Positions 36,656 through 45,327 of a DNA stretch of 64,000 nucleotides are shown piece by piece. The notes below the pieces were generated by a model. That model had not been told where the DNA came from. It searched no databases and was given only the letters and a program-made list of their open reading frames with translations. Source of the stretch: Clostridium sp. (GTDB lineage: Bacteria > Bacillota > Clostridia > Clostridiales > Clostridiaceae); the NCBI GenBank assembly GCA_031292145.1, contig JARLHR010000097.1:1-64000 (forward strand). Direction: 5' to 3'. Positions within the stretch are counted from its first letter, which is position 1. Every line of letters begins with the position of its first letter. The position numbers and the translations under genes are program-made.

Positions 36656-37219
36656 TTATTTACCTCCTGTAAGTTCAGTTACTTCATTTACAGCATTTTT
36701 GACAGCTAATGTCACAGCCCTAGATGAAATGGTTGCGCCTGTCATTGCTTGAATATCTTCTTTATCAGAAGGATCTTTTACTACTGTTAAATTTGCTTCT
36801 TTCTTTCCTTTAAATTGGCTTCTAAATGGTTCTTTTGAAGCATTATCTCCAAGTCCAGGTGTTTCATTACTTGACAATATGTTATAATCAATTACCTTAC
36901 CATCTGTAGAAATAGCTACAAGCATTTTAATTTCTCCACCATAACCCTTGCTTTCGCTTGGAACTACATAGGCAATTACTTTACCACCTTTTTCAGCTGC
37001 AAACCATTGTTCTTTATCAGGTACTGCTTTAAAATTATCTGCATCACTAACTAATTCCTTCATTGATTGCTGTTTTAGCAGCTCATTTTTTTCAGCAGCA
37101 ATTGGTGCTGTAATATAATATACTACTCCTAATATTAATCCAGAAATCAAGCAGGCTCCTATTAAATTTATTGCAACCTGAAAAATTGAATACTCTTTCT
37201 TAACGTGTGCACCTTCCAT
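36656..37219 (-). CDS. rnfG: Rnf complex subunit RnfG (covalent FMN)
   Basis: A ~188-residue protein: TM helix at ~11-38 and an extracellular FMN-binding domain. The flavinylation motif MTGATISS gives T163 as the likely FMN-linked residue (ApbE target). KGYGGEIKMLVAI and ETPGLGDNASKE are conserved parts of the FMN domain. I use the ATG at 37219, preceded by AAGGGGG; a longer reading would overlap rnfD by 17 bp. Confidence 0.95.
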   Translation of the reverse strand: MEGAHVKKEYSIFQVAINLIGACLISGLILGVVYYITAPIAAEKNELLKQQSMKELVSDADNFKAVPDKEQWFAAEKGGKVIAYVVPSESKGYGGEIKMLVAISTDGKVIDYNILSSNETPGLGDNASKEPFRSQFKGKKEANLTVVKDPSDKEDIQAMTGATISSRAVTLAVKNAVNEVTELTGGK

Positions 37220-37223
37220 TTTA

Positions 37224-38306
37224 TTACCCCCTTGCTCCAAATTCTTTTGGCTTTACAAAACGATCTATTAGCGGTGTTACAGCATTCATTAGTAAAATCG
37301 AATAACATACACCTTCTGGATATCCACCTAGCAATCTAATTAATGAAGTTATTACCCCTGCTCCTACAGCAAAAATTATCTGACCTTTTATGGTAATAGG
37401 TATAGTTACCATGTCAGTTGCCATAAAGAAAGCTCCAAGTATTAATCCACCAGCCATCATATTGAATAATGGATCACCAGTAAACAAACCTGTAGATGCA
37501 AAAGCCCAAGTAAGTATACCTACTGTTAATATCATACAAACAGGAACTTGCCAGCTAATATACCCTCTATATATAAGATATAAACCTCCAATTATAAGCA
37601 ATATGGTTGAAGTTTCTCCAATGCATCCATTCCTTGTACCAAATAACATGGCTTTATACATTGCACTTTGACTACCGAAAGTTTCAATTAGCTTTCCATA
37701 TCCTTGCTGTTTTAGTATATTTAATGGTGTCGCACTACTAACAACATCTATAGAAGTTGTCATCTTTGTCCATGTAGTCATAGCAACTGGCCAAGACACC
37801 ATTAAAGCTGCTCTTCCAATATGGGCAGGATTAAAAATGTTAAATCCAAGTCCTCCCATAGAGTGTTTTGCTATTACAATAGCTATAAATGAACCAACTG
37901 CTACCATATAAGGGGGCATACTTGGTGATACAGACATAGCTAATAAAAGGCCAGTTAAAAATGCACTCCCATCAAAAGCTGTAATCCTCTTTTTGCGGAA
38001 CTTTTCAACTAAATATTCAAAAGCAACTGCTGAAATTGCTCCAACAGCTATATTTACAAATGCTGGAACACCAAAATAAAATATAGAGAAAAGAACCGCT
38101 GGTACGAGTGCTATATTTACATTCCACATTATCTTCGAAATTGATTCTTCACAGCGTATATGTGGTGATGCTGAAACCGTAAACTGACTTTCCTTAACTT
38201 CAATTTCTTTTGAGCTAATTTCTTGAGCTTTATTTTCCTGTGCTTTACTTTGTTTTACTTCACTTCCATGAGTATCAATTTCATGTGCATTAATTTCAGA
38301 ACTCAT
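37224..38306 (-). CDS. rnfD: Rnf complex subunit RnfD (covalent FMN)
   Basis: A 360-residue membrane subunit with about nine or ten helices. The covalent FMN site is in VVSSATPLN (T193 by count). Unusual is a ~45-residue hydrophilic N-terminal extension rich in Glu, Lys, Gln and Ser, with a QENKAQE repeat-like run, before the typical ASPHIRCEESISKIMWNV start of RnfD proteins. The extension lies in the cytosol and may be a species-specific tail. Between rnfC and rnfG. Confidence 0.94.
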   Translation of the reverse strand: MSSEINAHEIDTHGSEVKQSKAQENKAQEISSKEIEVKESQFTVSASPHIRCEESISKIMWNVNIALVPAVLFSIFYFGVPAFVNIAVGAISAVAFEYLVEKFRKKRITAFDGSAFLTGLLLAMSVSPSMPPYMVAVGSFIAIVIAKHSMGGLGFNIFNPAHIGRAALMVSWPVAMTTWTKMTTSIDVVSSATPLNILKQQGYGKLIETFGSQSAMYKAMLFGTRNGCIGETSTILLIIGGLYLIYRGYISWQVPVCMILTVGILTWAFASTGLFTGDPLFNMMAGGLILGAFFMATDMVTIPITIKGQIIFAVGAGVITSLIRLLGGYPEGVCYSILLMNAVTPLIDRFVKPKEFGARG

Positions 38307-38320
38307 TTTATCCCTTCTCT

Positions 38321-39640
38321 CTATTTATTTACTGGTTGTGCTAGATTTTGTGCTTTTAAATATTTTACATACTGTACAATATTTCGTTTTGCAGGGCACG
38401 TATACGCACAACTTCCACATTCTATACAATTAAATAAACTACATTCTTCTTTAGCTTCTTTAAATCTATTACGTTCCCCGAGTATACTTAACATACTTGG
38501 TATTAGTCCCATAGGACATGCTTTAACACATCTACCACACCTAATACAAGGTGATTCTTCTCCAGAATTCACTGCTTCTGAACTTAAAGCCAATATACCA
38601 GATACTCCTTTAATTACAGGCACGTCCAATGAAAATTGAGCCATTCCCATCATAGGCCCTCCCATAATTATTTTTTCAGGAGTCTTACTAAACCCATTAC
38701 AATAATCTATTACATCTTTAAAACTTGTACCTATTCTTAATAGCAAATTTTTAGGTTCACTAATAGCATCGCCAGAAATTGTGGCAACCCTTTGTATTAA
38801 TGGAATACCATTTACTACAGCATCACAAATAGCAACTGTGGTACCAACATTTTGCACAACTGCGCCAACATCCATAGGTAGTCCCCCAGATGGAACTTCA
38901 CGACCGGTAAGCACTTTTATTAGCATTTTTTCAGCCCCTTGTGGATATTTTGTAGGTAACGCTACTACGTCTACAGCTGTGTCCTTAAAAGCTTCCTTCA
39001 TAACCTTTACAGCATCCGGCTTATTATCTTCTATTCCTATAACTCCTTTACTAACTCCAAGTACTTTCATTATAATTCTCACACCAGTAACTATACGCTC
39101 TGGATATTCAATCATCATTCTATAATCAGCTGTTAAATATGGTTCACATTCAGCTGCATTTAAAATAAAAACATCAATTTTCTTATCTTTACTTGGTGAA
39201 AGCTTAACATGTGTAGGGAAAGTAGCACCTCCTAAACCCACTACTCCTGCTTCTTTAATGATATTTTTAATTTCATCGACATCTAGTTTGTCCCATTCAC
39301 GTTGCAATGGAATTCCTTCTATCCATTCATCTAAATTATCATTTTTTATAACAACTGATAAACATTTTTCCTTTGACGCATGGGGCATTTCTGAAATCTC
39401 AGTAACCTTACCAGATATTGATGCATGTATAGGACTATGCATAAAAGCATCACTTTTGCCTATAACTTGTCCTTTCTTAACCATGTCACCAACCTTTACT
39501 GTAGGTGTACAAGGAGCTCCAATATGTTGACTCATAGGAATAATTACCTTATTAGGTAATGGCGGAACCTCAATGGATTTATCAGAAGTGTATTTTTTAC
39601 TATCTTTGGGATGAATCCCTCCAAGAAAACTCTTTAACAT
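38321..39640 (-). CDS. rnfC: Rnf complex subunit RnfC (NAD-reducing)
   Basis: A 439-residue soluble subunit carrying flavin, NAD site and two 4Fe-4S clusters. N-terminal barrel-sandwich domain (VGDMVKKGQVIGKSDAFMHSPIHASISGKV); NADH/FMN-binding GVVGLGGATFPTHVKLSP; then SLBB-like and C-terminal ferredoxin motifs CIRCGRCVKACPMGLIP and CIECGSCAYTCPAKRNIV. It passes electrons to NAD. First rnf gene of the operon, ~40 bp after rseC. Confidence 0.97.
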   Translation of the reverse strand: MLKSFLGGIHPKDSKKYTSDKSIEVPPLPNKVIIPMSQHIGAPCTPTVKVGDMVKKGQVIGKSDAFMHSPIHASISGKVTEISEMPHASKEKCLSVVIKNDNLDEWIEGIPLQREWDKLDVDEIKNIIKEAGVVGLGGATFPTHVKLSPSKDKKIDVFILNAAECEPYLTADYRMMIEYPERIVTGVRIIMKVLGVSKGVIGIEDNKPDAVKVMKEAFKDTAVDVVALPTKYPQGAEKMLIKVLTGREVPSGGLPMDVGAVVQNVGTTVAICDAVVNGIPLIQRVATISGDAISEPKNLLLRIGTSFKDVIDYCNGFSKTPEKIIMGGPMMGMAQFSLDVPVIKGVSGILALSSEAVNSGEESPCIRCGRCVKACPMGLIPSMLSILGERNRFKEAKEECSLFNCIECGSCAYTCPAKRNIVQYVKYLKAQNLAQPVNK

Positions 39641-39681
39641 TTACAATCGCCTCACAAACCTCTATAAAATTAATTATTTCA

Positions 39682-40092
39682 TTACAAAATACGAACAATT
39701 ACCGGCAGGGATTTTGTATTTGCTTTAGCCACCTTATCAACCTGTCTTATAATAATAATTGATAATGCAAGTGCAATTATTCCACCTGCTATTTGGAACA
39801 TAGGGATATTTAATCCAAGGCTTTTCCCTATAAATTCACCTAACATTACACCAATAAATAAAGCAATTAGCGGTAAAACAAAAACAATAAAGGTAGCACC
39901 TAAAAAATTTGTCTCCTTTACTTCAAAAATTACCCTTTGTCCAGGTTTTGCTCCTATTTTATTATTTGCACGTATGATTATACTTTCATTCCCTGGGCAA
40001 GCCCCGCAATTTTTACAATCACTATGTCTTCCAACTTTAATTTTTGCCACATCATTATTCACCTCAATTACTAATCCTTGTTCTGTCTTCAT
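39682..40092 (-). CDS. SoxR-reducing system protein RseC family
   Basis: A 136-residue membrane protein: an N-terminal soluble part with a four-Cys motif (CKNCGACPGNESI) and two adjacent helices (FLGATFIVFVLPLIALFIGVMLG ... IAGGIIALALSIIII). RseC proteins accompany Rnf/Rsx complexes, where they help Rsx keep SoxR reduced in Gammaproteobacteria; in clostridia the role is unknown. I start at the ATG at 40092, which has GAGGAG upstream; a TTG further up would overlap that site. First gene of the rnf operon. Confidence 0.88.
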   Translation of the reverse strand: MKTEQGLVIEVNNDVAKIKVGRHSDCKNCGACPGNESIIIRANNKIGAKPGQRVIFEVKETNFLGATFIVFVLPLIALFIGVMLGEFIGKSLGLNIPMFQIAGGIIALALSIIIIRQVDKVAKANTKSLPVIVRIL

Positions 40093-40401
40093 TATTATCA
40101 AACTCCTCAAAATTGATTTAACTTGTAAAAGAAAATAATCAAAATTATCTTTTTAATCCAACAGCCTCAAGTCTTACTATAATTAGATATCTACCCACTC
40201 AAAATATGCAGCATAACTAATCACCTCATAAATTATTAAAAAATCACTTCATATTCATTTTATTACATTTAAAGTAATTATTTGGTATTATTATAAACCT
40301 TAATTTTATGATTTAAAAGGATATTCTTTTTTGCTTATTAAATAAATTTTGACAATATATACTATTAAGTTTTCCAATGATATAATATTATGGTAGATGT
40401 C
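40093..40401. other. Divergent region between rseC-rnf and the aminotransferase gene
   Basis: 309 bp of AT-rich sequence. A TTGACA (40349-40354) and TATAAT (40381-40386) lie on the plus strand, but 26 bp apart, so they are not one normal promoter; TATAAT is the likely -10 of the aminotransferase gene. The rnf promoter should lie here on the minus strand; I did not find a convincing one. Nothing else seen. Confidence 0.45.
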
Positions 40402-40466
40402 GGGCACAATCAAAAAAATAACAGACCAGTATGCTAGTCTATTATTTTCTTCTTTCATGTGCCTTA
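40402..40466 (+). repeat. Dispersed repeat family A, copy 6 (short form)
   Basis: About 65 bp: GGGCACAATCAAAAAAATAA, AGACCAGTATGCTAGTCTAT, then TTCTTCTTTCATGTGCCTTA. It lies just after the TATAAT and ~40 bp before the aminotransferase ATG, so it is in the 5' leader, as with copies 1 and 4. Confidence 0.88.
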
Positions 40467-40504
40467 TTATAAATAATTATTCAAATACTTGGGGGACTTT
40501 ATAA

Positions 40505-41674
40505 ATGAATTTAGAATTTTCTAGTAACTTAAATTATTTTCAAACAGGAATTTTCAATGTGTTAGATGAAAAAAAAGCTGAATTGATAAAAAGCGGCAAA
40601 AAGGTATTTAATTTATCTGTTGGAACACCAGATTTTAAACCTGATGCTCATGTTATTAAGGCTTTGACCAAGGCAGCTGAAAATCCCGATAATTGGAAAT
40701 ATTCTTTAGGTGATTTACCAGAATTATTAGAAGCTATTTGTGGATATTATCTGAAAAGATTTAATGTTCAAATTTCAAGAGAGGAAGTTATGTCTATTTA
40801 TGGGTCTCAAGAAGGCTTAGCTCATATTGGACTTTCTTTATGCAATAAAGGTGATGTTGTTCTTGTTCCAAACCCTGGATACCCAATTTTTGAAATCGGA
40901 CCTTATCTTTCAGGGGCAGACCTAGAATATTATTCTCTTTTACCAGAAAATAATTATCTTCCAAATTTAAAATCTATTCCTGAGGATATATTACATAAGA
41001 CTAAATTTATGGTTGTATCATATCCATTGAACCCAGTTTGTGCATGTGCATCACCTGAATTTTATGATGAATTAATATCCTTTGCAAAAAAATATAACAT
41101 TATCATAATACATGATAATGCTTACTCTGACATTGTTTATGATGGAAAAATTGGCAGCTCATTTTTAGCTCATAAAGGTGCTAAAGATGTTGGAGTTGAA
41201 TTTTATTCTTTATCTAAATCCTTTAATATAACAGGAGCTAGAGTTTCTTTTGTTATTGGAAATCTTGAGATTATAAAGCATTTTAAAATGCTACGTTCTC
41301 AAATAGATTATGGTATATTCTTACCTATCCAATATGCTGCTATTGCAGCCTTAACCGGACCACAAGATAGTGTAAAAAAACACTGCAAAGAATATGAAGA
41401 AAGAAGAAATGCTCTATGCAGAGGTCTTACAAGCATTGGTTGGAATGTACCAGATAGTAAAGGTACAATGTTTGTTTGGGCCAATATTCCACTTAAATAT
41501 ACCAATTCTTATGAATTCTGTATGGATCTCATGGAAAAGACGGGTGTAATATGCACTCCAGGAAGTGCTTTTGGAACTCTTGGTGAAGGCTATGTAAGAT
41601 TCGCCTTAGTATTGCCAGTTTCAGTTATTGAGGAAGCTGTAACTAGAATTAAAGAAAGTGGGATATTATCTTAA
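40505..41674 (+). CDS. Class I/II PLP-dependent aminotransferase
   Basis: A 389-residue fold-type I aminotransferase. PLP-binding Lys is K238 (YSLSKSFNITGARVSF), with Asp D204 (IIHDNAYSDIVYDG) and the tail Arg in GYVRFALVLP. The pattern is like LL-diaminopimelate/aspartate aminotransferases of Clostridia. The usual SYPNNPTG motif reads SYPLNPVCACAS here. GGGGG precedes the ATG at the expected distance. A monocistronic gene, ending in a terminator. Substrate not known; no biosynthetic neighbours are present. Confidence 0.88.
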   Translation: MNLEFSSNLNYFQTGIFNVLDEKKAELIKSGKKVFNLSVGTPDFKPDAHVIKALTKAAENPDNWKYSLGDLPELLEAICGYYLKRFNVQISREEVMSIYGSQEGLAHIGLSLCNKGDVVLVPNPGYPIFEIGPYLSGADLEYYSLLPENNYLPNLKSIPEDILHKTKFMVVSYPLNPVCACASPEFYDELISFAKKYNIIIIHDNAYSDIVYDGKIGSSFLAHKGAKDVGVEFYSLSKSFNITGARVSFVIGNLEIIKHFKMLRSQIDYGIFLPIQYAAIAALTGPQDSVKKHCKEYEERRNALCRGLTSIGWNVPDSKGTMFVWANIPLKYTNSYEFCMDLMEKTGVICTPGSAFGTLGEGYVRFALVLPVSVIEEAVTRIKESGILS

Positions 41675-41781
41675 ATTTATAGGATATGCACTTCGAAAAA
41701 GTTTTTAAATCAGAAGAAATCAATTTGACTAAAAGAGCCTTTAACGTGCTAAAAAGTCAACATAAAATTAAAAAATAAAAA

Positions 41782-41817
41782 AACTACTCAATTATTTTAT
41801 ACAATAACTGAGTAGTT
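41782..41817 (+). terminator. Terminator of the aminotransferase gene
   Basis: Stem AACTACTCAATTATT (41782-41796) with AATAACTGAGTAGTT (41803-41817), one mismatch, followed by CCTTATATAAT. About 105 bp after the stop codon. Confidence 0.65.
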
Positions 41818-42371
41818 CCTTATATAATCCTCTCTTCTCAATCCAATAAATACAACAATGCAAAATTTTACATATATTTCTTAATAATCCCTTAAACTTT
41901 CTCTACATAGCAAAATAGATAGATACAAGCCTATAATTTTCTCCCTCTATTAACTTAACTAAAACATATAATATTAACAAATACATAGTTGCTAAATATG
42001 TTTTAATTAATTTCAATTTACAACCCTTAATTTTATTCCCTTAAAACTCTCCCTATTTAATATGAATCATTAAATACCACAATTGAATTTACCCTATCAC
42101 GTTACTTACGCATCCAAATCACTTCAAAATTTTAATTCTTTTATCTCAAAAGCTAAAATAAATTTTGAAGCTTGTGTTTATAATTGTTTTTTTTAACCCC
42201 TTAATCAAAACAATTGTCCCTATTACTTTATTGTTCGAACAAACCCAATATTCTATATTTACCTCCCTTCCAGTCCTGCCCGCAGACGTTTCATTTTTTT
42301 GATACTCATTGTATCTAACTCTTCTCTCATTTTAAATATCACCATATACATATATATCCAAACATTTGCTA
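41818..42371. other. Gene-free region downstream of the c-di-GMP riboswitch
   Basis: 554 bp without an intact gene. On the minus strand a start-less frame (~42180-42330) reads RYNEYQKNETSAGRTGREVN and then EYWVCSNNKVIGTIVLIKGL, faintly like a GNAT acetyltransferase start, and stops at about 42150. An overlapping 23-codon frame starts MREELDTMSIKKMKRLRAGL with GGAAGGGAGG near its end. Neither looks like a working gene. This is where the gene controlled by the riboswitch would be expected, so a degraded target is likely. Confidence 0.45.
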
Positions 42372-42405
42372 TAAAAAAGGTGCCCATTCATTAAAAATAG
42401 GCACC
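42372..42405 (-). terminator. Terminator of the riboswitch leader
   Basis: On the minus strand: GGTGCCTA (42398-42405), loop, TGGGCACC (42379-42386), one G-U pair, followed by TTTTTT. It lies ~35 bases after the c-di-GMP aptamer, the usual place for an expression-platform terminator. Confidence 0.8.
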
Positions 42406-42439
42406 AAAAATAAGCATTAATATAAAATACTTCTTACTA

Positions 42440-42535
42440 CATTTTGGCAACCTGGCAATCATTGAAAAAATATTTTCTTTAGACCCATAGCTTTGCGACC
42501 TTACCTTTAGATAAGTGTGCTATTATCGATGTATA
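42440..42535 (-). ncRNA. Cyclic di-GMP-I (GEMM) riboswitch
   Basis: The minus strand reads ATCGATAATAGCACAC, then a small stem CTTATC-TAAA-GGTAAG (GNRA-like tetraloop arm), then GTCGCAAAGCTATGGGTCTA, a variable arm, ATGATT and GCCAGGTTGCC. Those blocks (the GATAA-x-GCACA strand, GCAAAGCYAnGGGYCTAA and GCCAGGTTGCC tetraloop receptor side) are the GEMM-I consensus. A sigma-A promoter precedes it and a terminator follows. No intact gene lies downstream on this strand. Two c-di-GMP metabolic proteins are encoded elsewhere in the window. Confidence 0.87.
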
Positions 42536-42546
42536 TGATACATATT

Positions 42547-42575
42547 ATATTACACCTAATTTTCTATAATTTCAA
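42547..42575 (-). promoter_or_regulatory. Promoter of the c-di-GMP riboswitch
   Basis: On the minus strand: TTGAAA (42570-42575), 17-bp spacer, TAATAT (42547-42552). A start site near 42540 would put the aptamer at the very 5' end of the transcript, as is usual. Confidence 0.65.
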
Positions 42576-42675
42576 CAATAATTTTTATAATAGCTATCAT
42601 TCCTTTTCATAAATTATTGGTTATTATTTTTAATTTTTGTTAACTCCTTATTAAAAAATAATGCTATTAAACATA

Positions 42676-42842
42676 TTAGGCACATGCAAAAAAATAACAA
42701 GTCCATCTGTCAAGCCTATTTTCCATCATGCTACGTCACCAGATTGTCCTAATAAGCCCGCTATGAGACCAATCTACCTCCTTGCCTGATGAAAAATAAT
42801 CATAACATTTTGGACTTGTTATTTTCTTTCATGTGCCTTATA
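42676..42842 (+). repeat. Dispersed repeat family A, copy 7 (long form)
   Basis: About 167 bp: TTAGGCACATGCAAAAAAAT, AACAAGTCCATCTG, interior CAGATTG...CAATCT and CTCCTTGCCTGATGAAAAAT as in copy 4, then TTATTTTCTTTCATGTGCCT. Its last bases overlap the stop codon of the GH31 gene on the minus strand, so the element's edge supplies that gene's terminal TAA. Confidence 0.88.
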
Positions 42843-45327
42843 TAGAAATTAAGTCTTTGACATCAGAATCAACATATAATGTGTAGCTTTCATTAATATT
42901 ATTATATTTTATTTTAGCCGTTTTTTGTTCCATATCATAGTACCATCCATCTTCACTTGCTTCCCATTCTTTTTTATCGAGGAACATAGAAAGTTTTCTC
43001 TCCTTTAATCTTACTTGAATTGGCGCTATATCCTTACAAATTAAATTCACAACCATTTCCTTAACCTTACTTGTATAATTACCTTCTTTATCAAAAGTGA
43101 TTTTAACTCCACTTTCTTTATTTATACTTATGATTGTTTTTAAATAATCTCCATTCTTATAGTTATTTGTAACACCATCATCTTCATACAATGTAAAATT
43201 TGATTCTTGCGATGATTCTATTAGAATGCTAAGCTTTTCCATTGAATCTTTATGAATGTTCATTAAATTTCCACTTATAGGAACAATGGCACCACTTCTA
43301 AAGAACATAGGAATTGAATCTAGTGAAACTTTAAATTCAATTGTTTGTCCTCCTTCATATACCTGTTTTGTATTCCATTCAAACCAAGTAGCTCCTTCTG
43401 GTAAATATACTTTTCTTGTTTTTGCACCTTTTTCAAGAACGTTGGCAACCAAAATAGAACTTCCAAGCATAAAATCAAAACTTTCCTCAAGTAATTTTTT
43501 ATCATCCGAGAATTCATATATTAAAGGTCTCATAATTGGTGATCCCTCTGTAGATGCCTCAGATAACAATGAATATAAGTATGGAACTAATTTGTATCTT
43601 AATTGTATAGCATCTCTTATATACTTTGTATAAGATGGATACATCCACGGCTCTGTAACAGTGTTATCATTATTACAAGAATGAATTGAGAATCTTGGTT
43701 GGAATATTCCGTTTTGAACCCATCTTACAAATAATTCTGGTTCAGGAGCAGGCCCGAAAAATCCTCCTATATCACATCCTTGATTTGCAACTCCCGAAAG
43801 TCCCAATCCAAGTATTACAGGAATATTAAACTTTAAACTCTTCCAGCTTGTATTATTATCTCCAGCCCATGTTTGAGCATAACGTTGAATTCCAGCAAAT
43901 CCAGCTCTATTTACTATATATGGTCTTACACTTGGATAAACTTCTGCTACTGTTTCTTTTGCCATAAGCGCCATCAAATTTGGCATTATTGGTCTTAAAC
44001 CACTTATTTCTTTCTTTATACCTTCGAAATTACAAATAGCTTCTGTATTATTTATTTCATACTCATTGTTATCATTCCATATAGATGTAATCCCTAGTGA
44101 AACTAGCGATTCATTTAAATGCTTTTTCCAAAGTTCCCTTCCCTTAGGATTGGTGAAATCTACAAAAGAAGCTTGTCCTCCCCAATATCTGTCTGTTTGA
44201 GATTTTTCTTCGTTTTCATCTTTTATATAAGCACCAGCTTCATCAAATTCGTTATACAACGGATTGGAAATTAACATACCGGGCTTTATATTAGGTGCTA
44301 AGGATGCCCCTTTTTCCTTCACTTGACTTACAAAGTCTGCAGGGTTTTTGAATCTATCATAATTCCAATTGAATACATATCTCTTGCCATCTTCTCCTGT
44401 AGTATATCCTGATGACATAAAGAAACCATCACAAGGAATTCCTTCTTCCTTGCATCTATCTAAAAATCGTAAAATAGCTTTATCTGAATCTTTATCTAAT
44501 TCTGTATAATACATAGTTGATCCCATATATCCTAAGGAATACTTTGTAGACATTGCAGTCTTTCCTGTTAAATCAGTATAATTCCGTACTACATCTTTTA
44601 TTTTAGGTCCATATATGAAAAACACATCTAATTCTCCACCATCAGCGCAGAAATAACTATATTTATTCCAGTACCCGCTTCTTTCACATCCCATATCAAA
44701 AGTAGAATCATACGAGTTGTTATAGAATATTCCACTAGCTATATTGTTTTTATTATTAAATTTTATATAAAAAGGTATATGCTTATATAGTGGATCTGTA
44801 TATTCTGAATCATATCCTATTGTATCTACATTATGCATTCTCATTCTTCTCTTTTTCTTATTTAAGTATCCAGCTTTTTCCCCAAATCCATAGAAATAAT
44901 CTTCGTCATCCATACATGAATAATGATAAAGTCTTCCTAAGCTATCTTTTACGTATGATTTCTCTTTTAAATCTGAATGTAATATATTACCTTGCTTATC
45001 TGTAATCTCTATACCAAAAGGTTCTTTATAAATATTTATATTTAAACTTTTTGTAGCTAATACAATATAATCACCTAAATCTTCATAGTTGCTGTTTATT
45101 GCCTCTACTTGCTTTCTTTCATCTTTTAATAACTCGTCCATTTTATCTTTCCAAGCTGTCATAACTAAAGCATATGATGCTTCTTCTGGAAACTCCTCAT
45201 CAAAAGTACAGCGAATTCTTACTATATCATCATTTAAAAGTATAATTCTATATTTAGCTGCATTGGTAGTGATTTCTAAATAATTATCTAAATTCTTTAA
45301 ACATATAATTTTATTACTTACCATCAT
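42838..45327 (-). CDS. Glycoside hydrolase family 31 (alpha-glucosidase/alpha-xylosidase type) 1
   Basis: An 829-residue intracellular GH31 enzyme with N-terminal beta-sandwich (to ~250), TIM barrel (to ~600) and C-terminal beta domains. The nucleophile is D419 (SIWNDNNEYE) and the acid/base D490 (TWAGDNNTSW); DIGGFFG follows. No signal peptide. A paralogue of the same length class is two genes upstream. Substrate class is an alpha-glucoside, alpha-xyloside or related sugar; the exact one cannot be read. Start overlaps the upstream hydrolase gene's end by 14 bp. Last gene of the uronate/GH31 operon. The stop codon coincides with repeat A copy 7. Confidence 0.92.
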   Translation of the reverse strand: MMVSNKIICLKNLDNYLEITTNAAKYRIILLNDDIVRIRCTFDEEFPEEASYALVMTAWKDKMDELLKDERKQVEAINSNYEDLGDYIVLATKSLNINIYKEPFGIEITDKQGNILHSDLKEKSYVKDSLGRLYHYSCMDDEDYFYGFGEKAGYLNKKKRRMRMHNVDTIGYDSEYTDPLYKHIPFYIKFNNKNNIASGIFYNNSYDSTFDMGCERSGYWNKYSYFCADGGELDVFFIYGPKIKDVVRNYTDLTGKTAMSTKYSLGYMGSTMYYTELDKDSDKAILRFLDRCKEEGIPCDGFFMSSGYTTGEDGKRYVFNWNYDRFKNPADFVSQVKEKGASLAPNIKPGMLISNPLYNEFDEAGAYIKDENEEKSQTDRYWGGQASFVDFTNPKGRELWKKHLNESLVSLGITSIWNDNNEYEINNTEAICNFEGIKKEISGLRPIMPNLMALMAKETVAEVYPSVRPYIVNRAGFAGIQRYAQTWAGDNNTSWKSLKFNIPVILGLGLSGVANQGCDIGGFFGPAPEPELFVRWVQNGIFQPRFSIHSCNNDNTVTEPWMYPSYTKYIRDAIQLRYKLVPYLYSLLSEASTEGSPIMRPLIYEFSDDKKLLEESFDFMLGSSILVANVLEKGAKTRKVYLPEGATWFEWNTKQVYEGGQTIEFKVSLDSIPMFFRSGAIVPISGNLMNIHKDSMEKLSILIESSQESNFTLYEDDGVTNNYKNGDYLKTIISINKESGVKITFDKEGNYTSKVKEMVVNLICKDIAPIQVRLKERKLSMFLDKKEWEASEDGWYYDMEQKTAKIKYNNINESYTLYVDSDVKDLISI

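Noticed and set aside
40349..40386. TTGACA ... TATAAT as the aminotransferase promoter
   Set aside because: The spacing is 26 bp, too long for sigma-A; only the TATAAT is kept as a likely -10.
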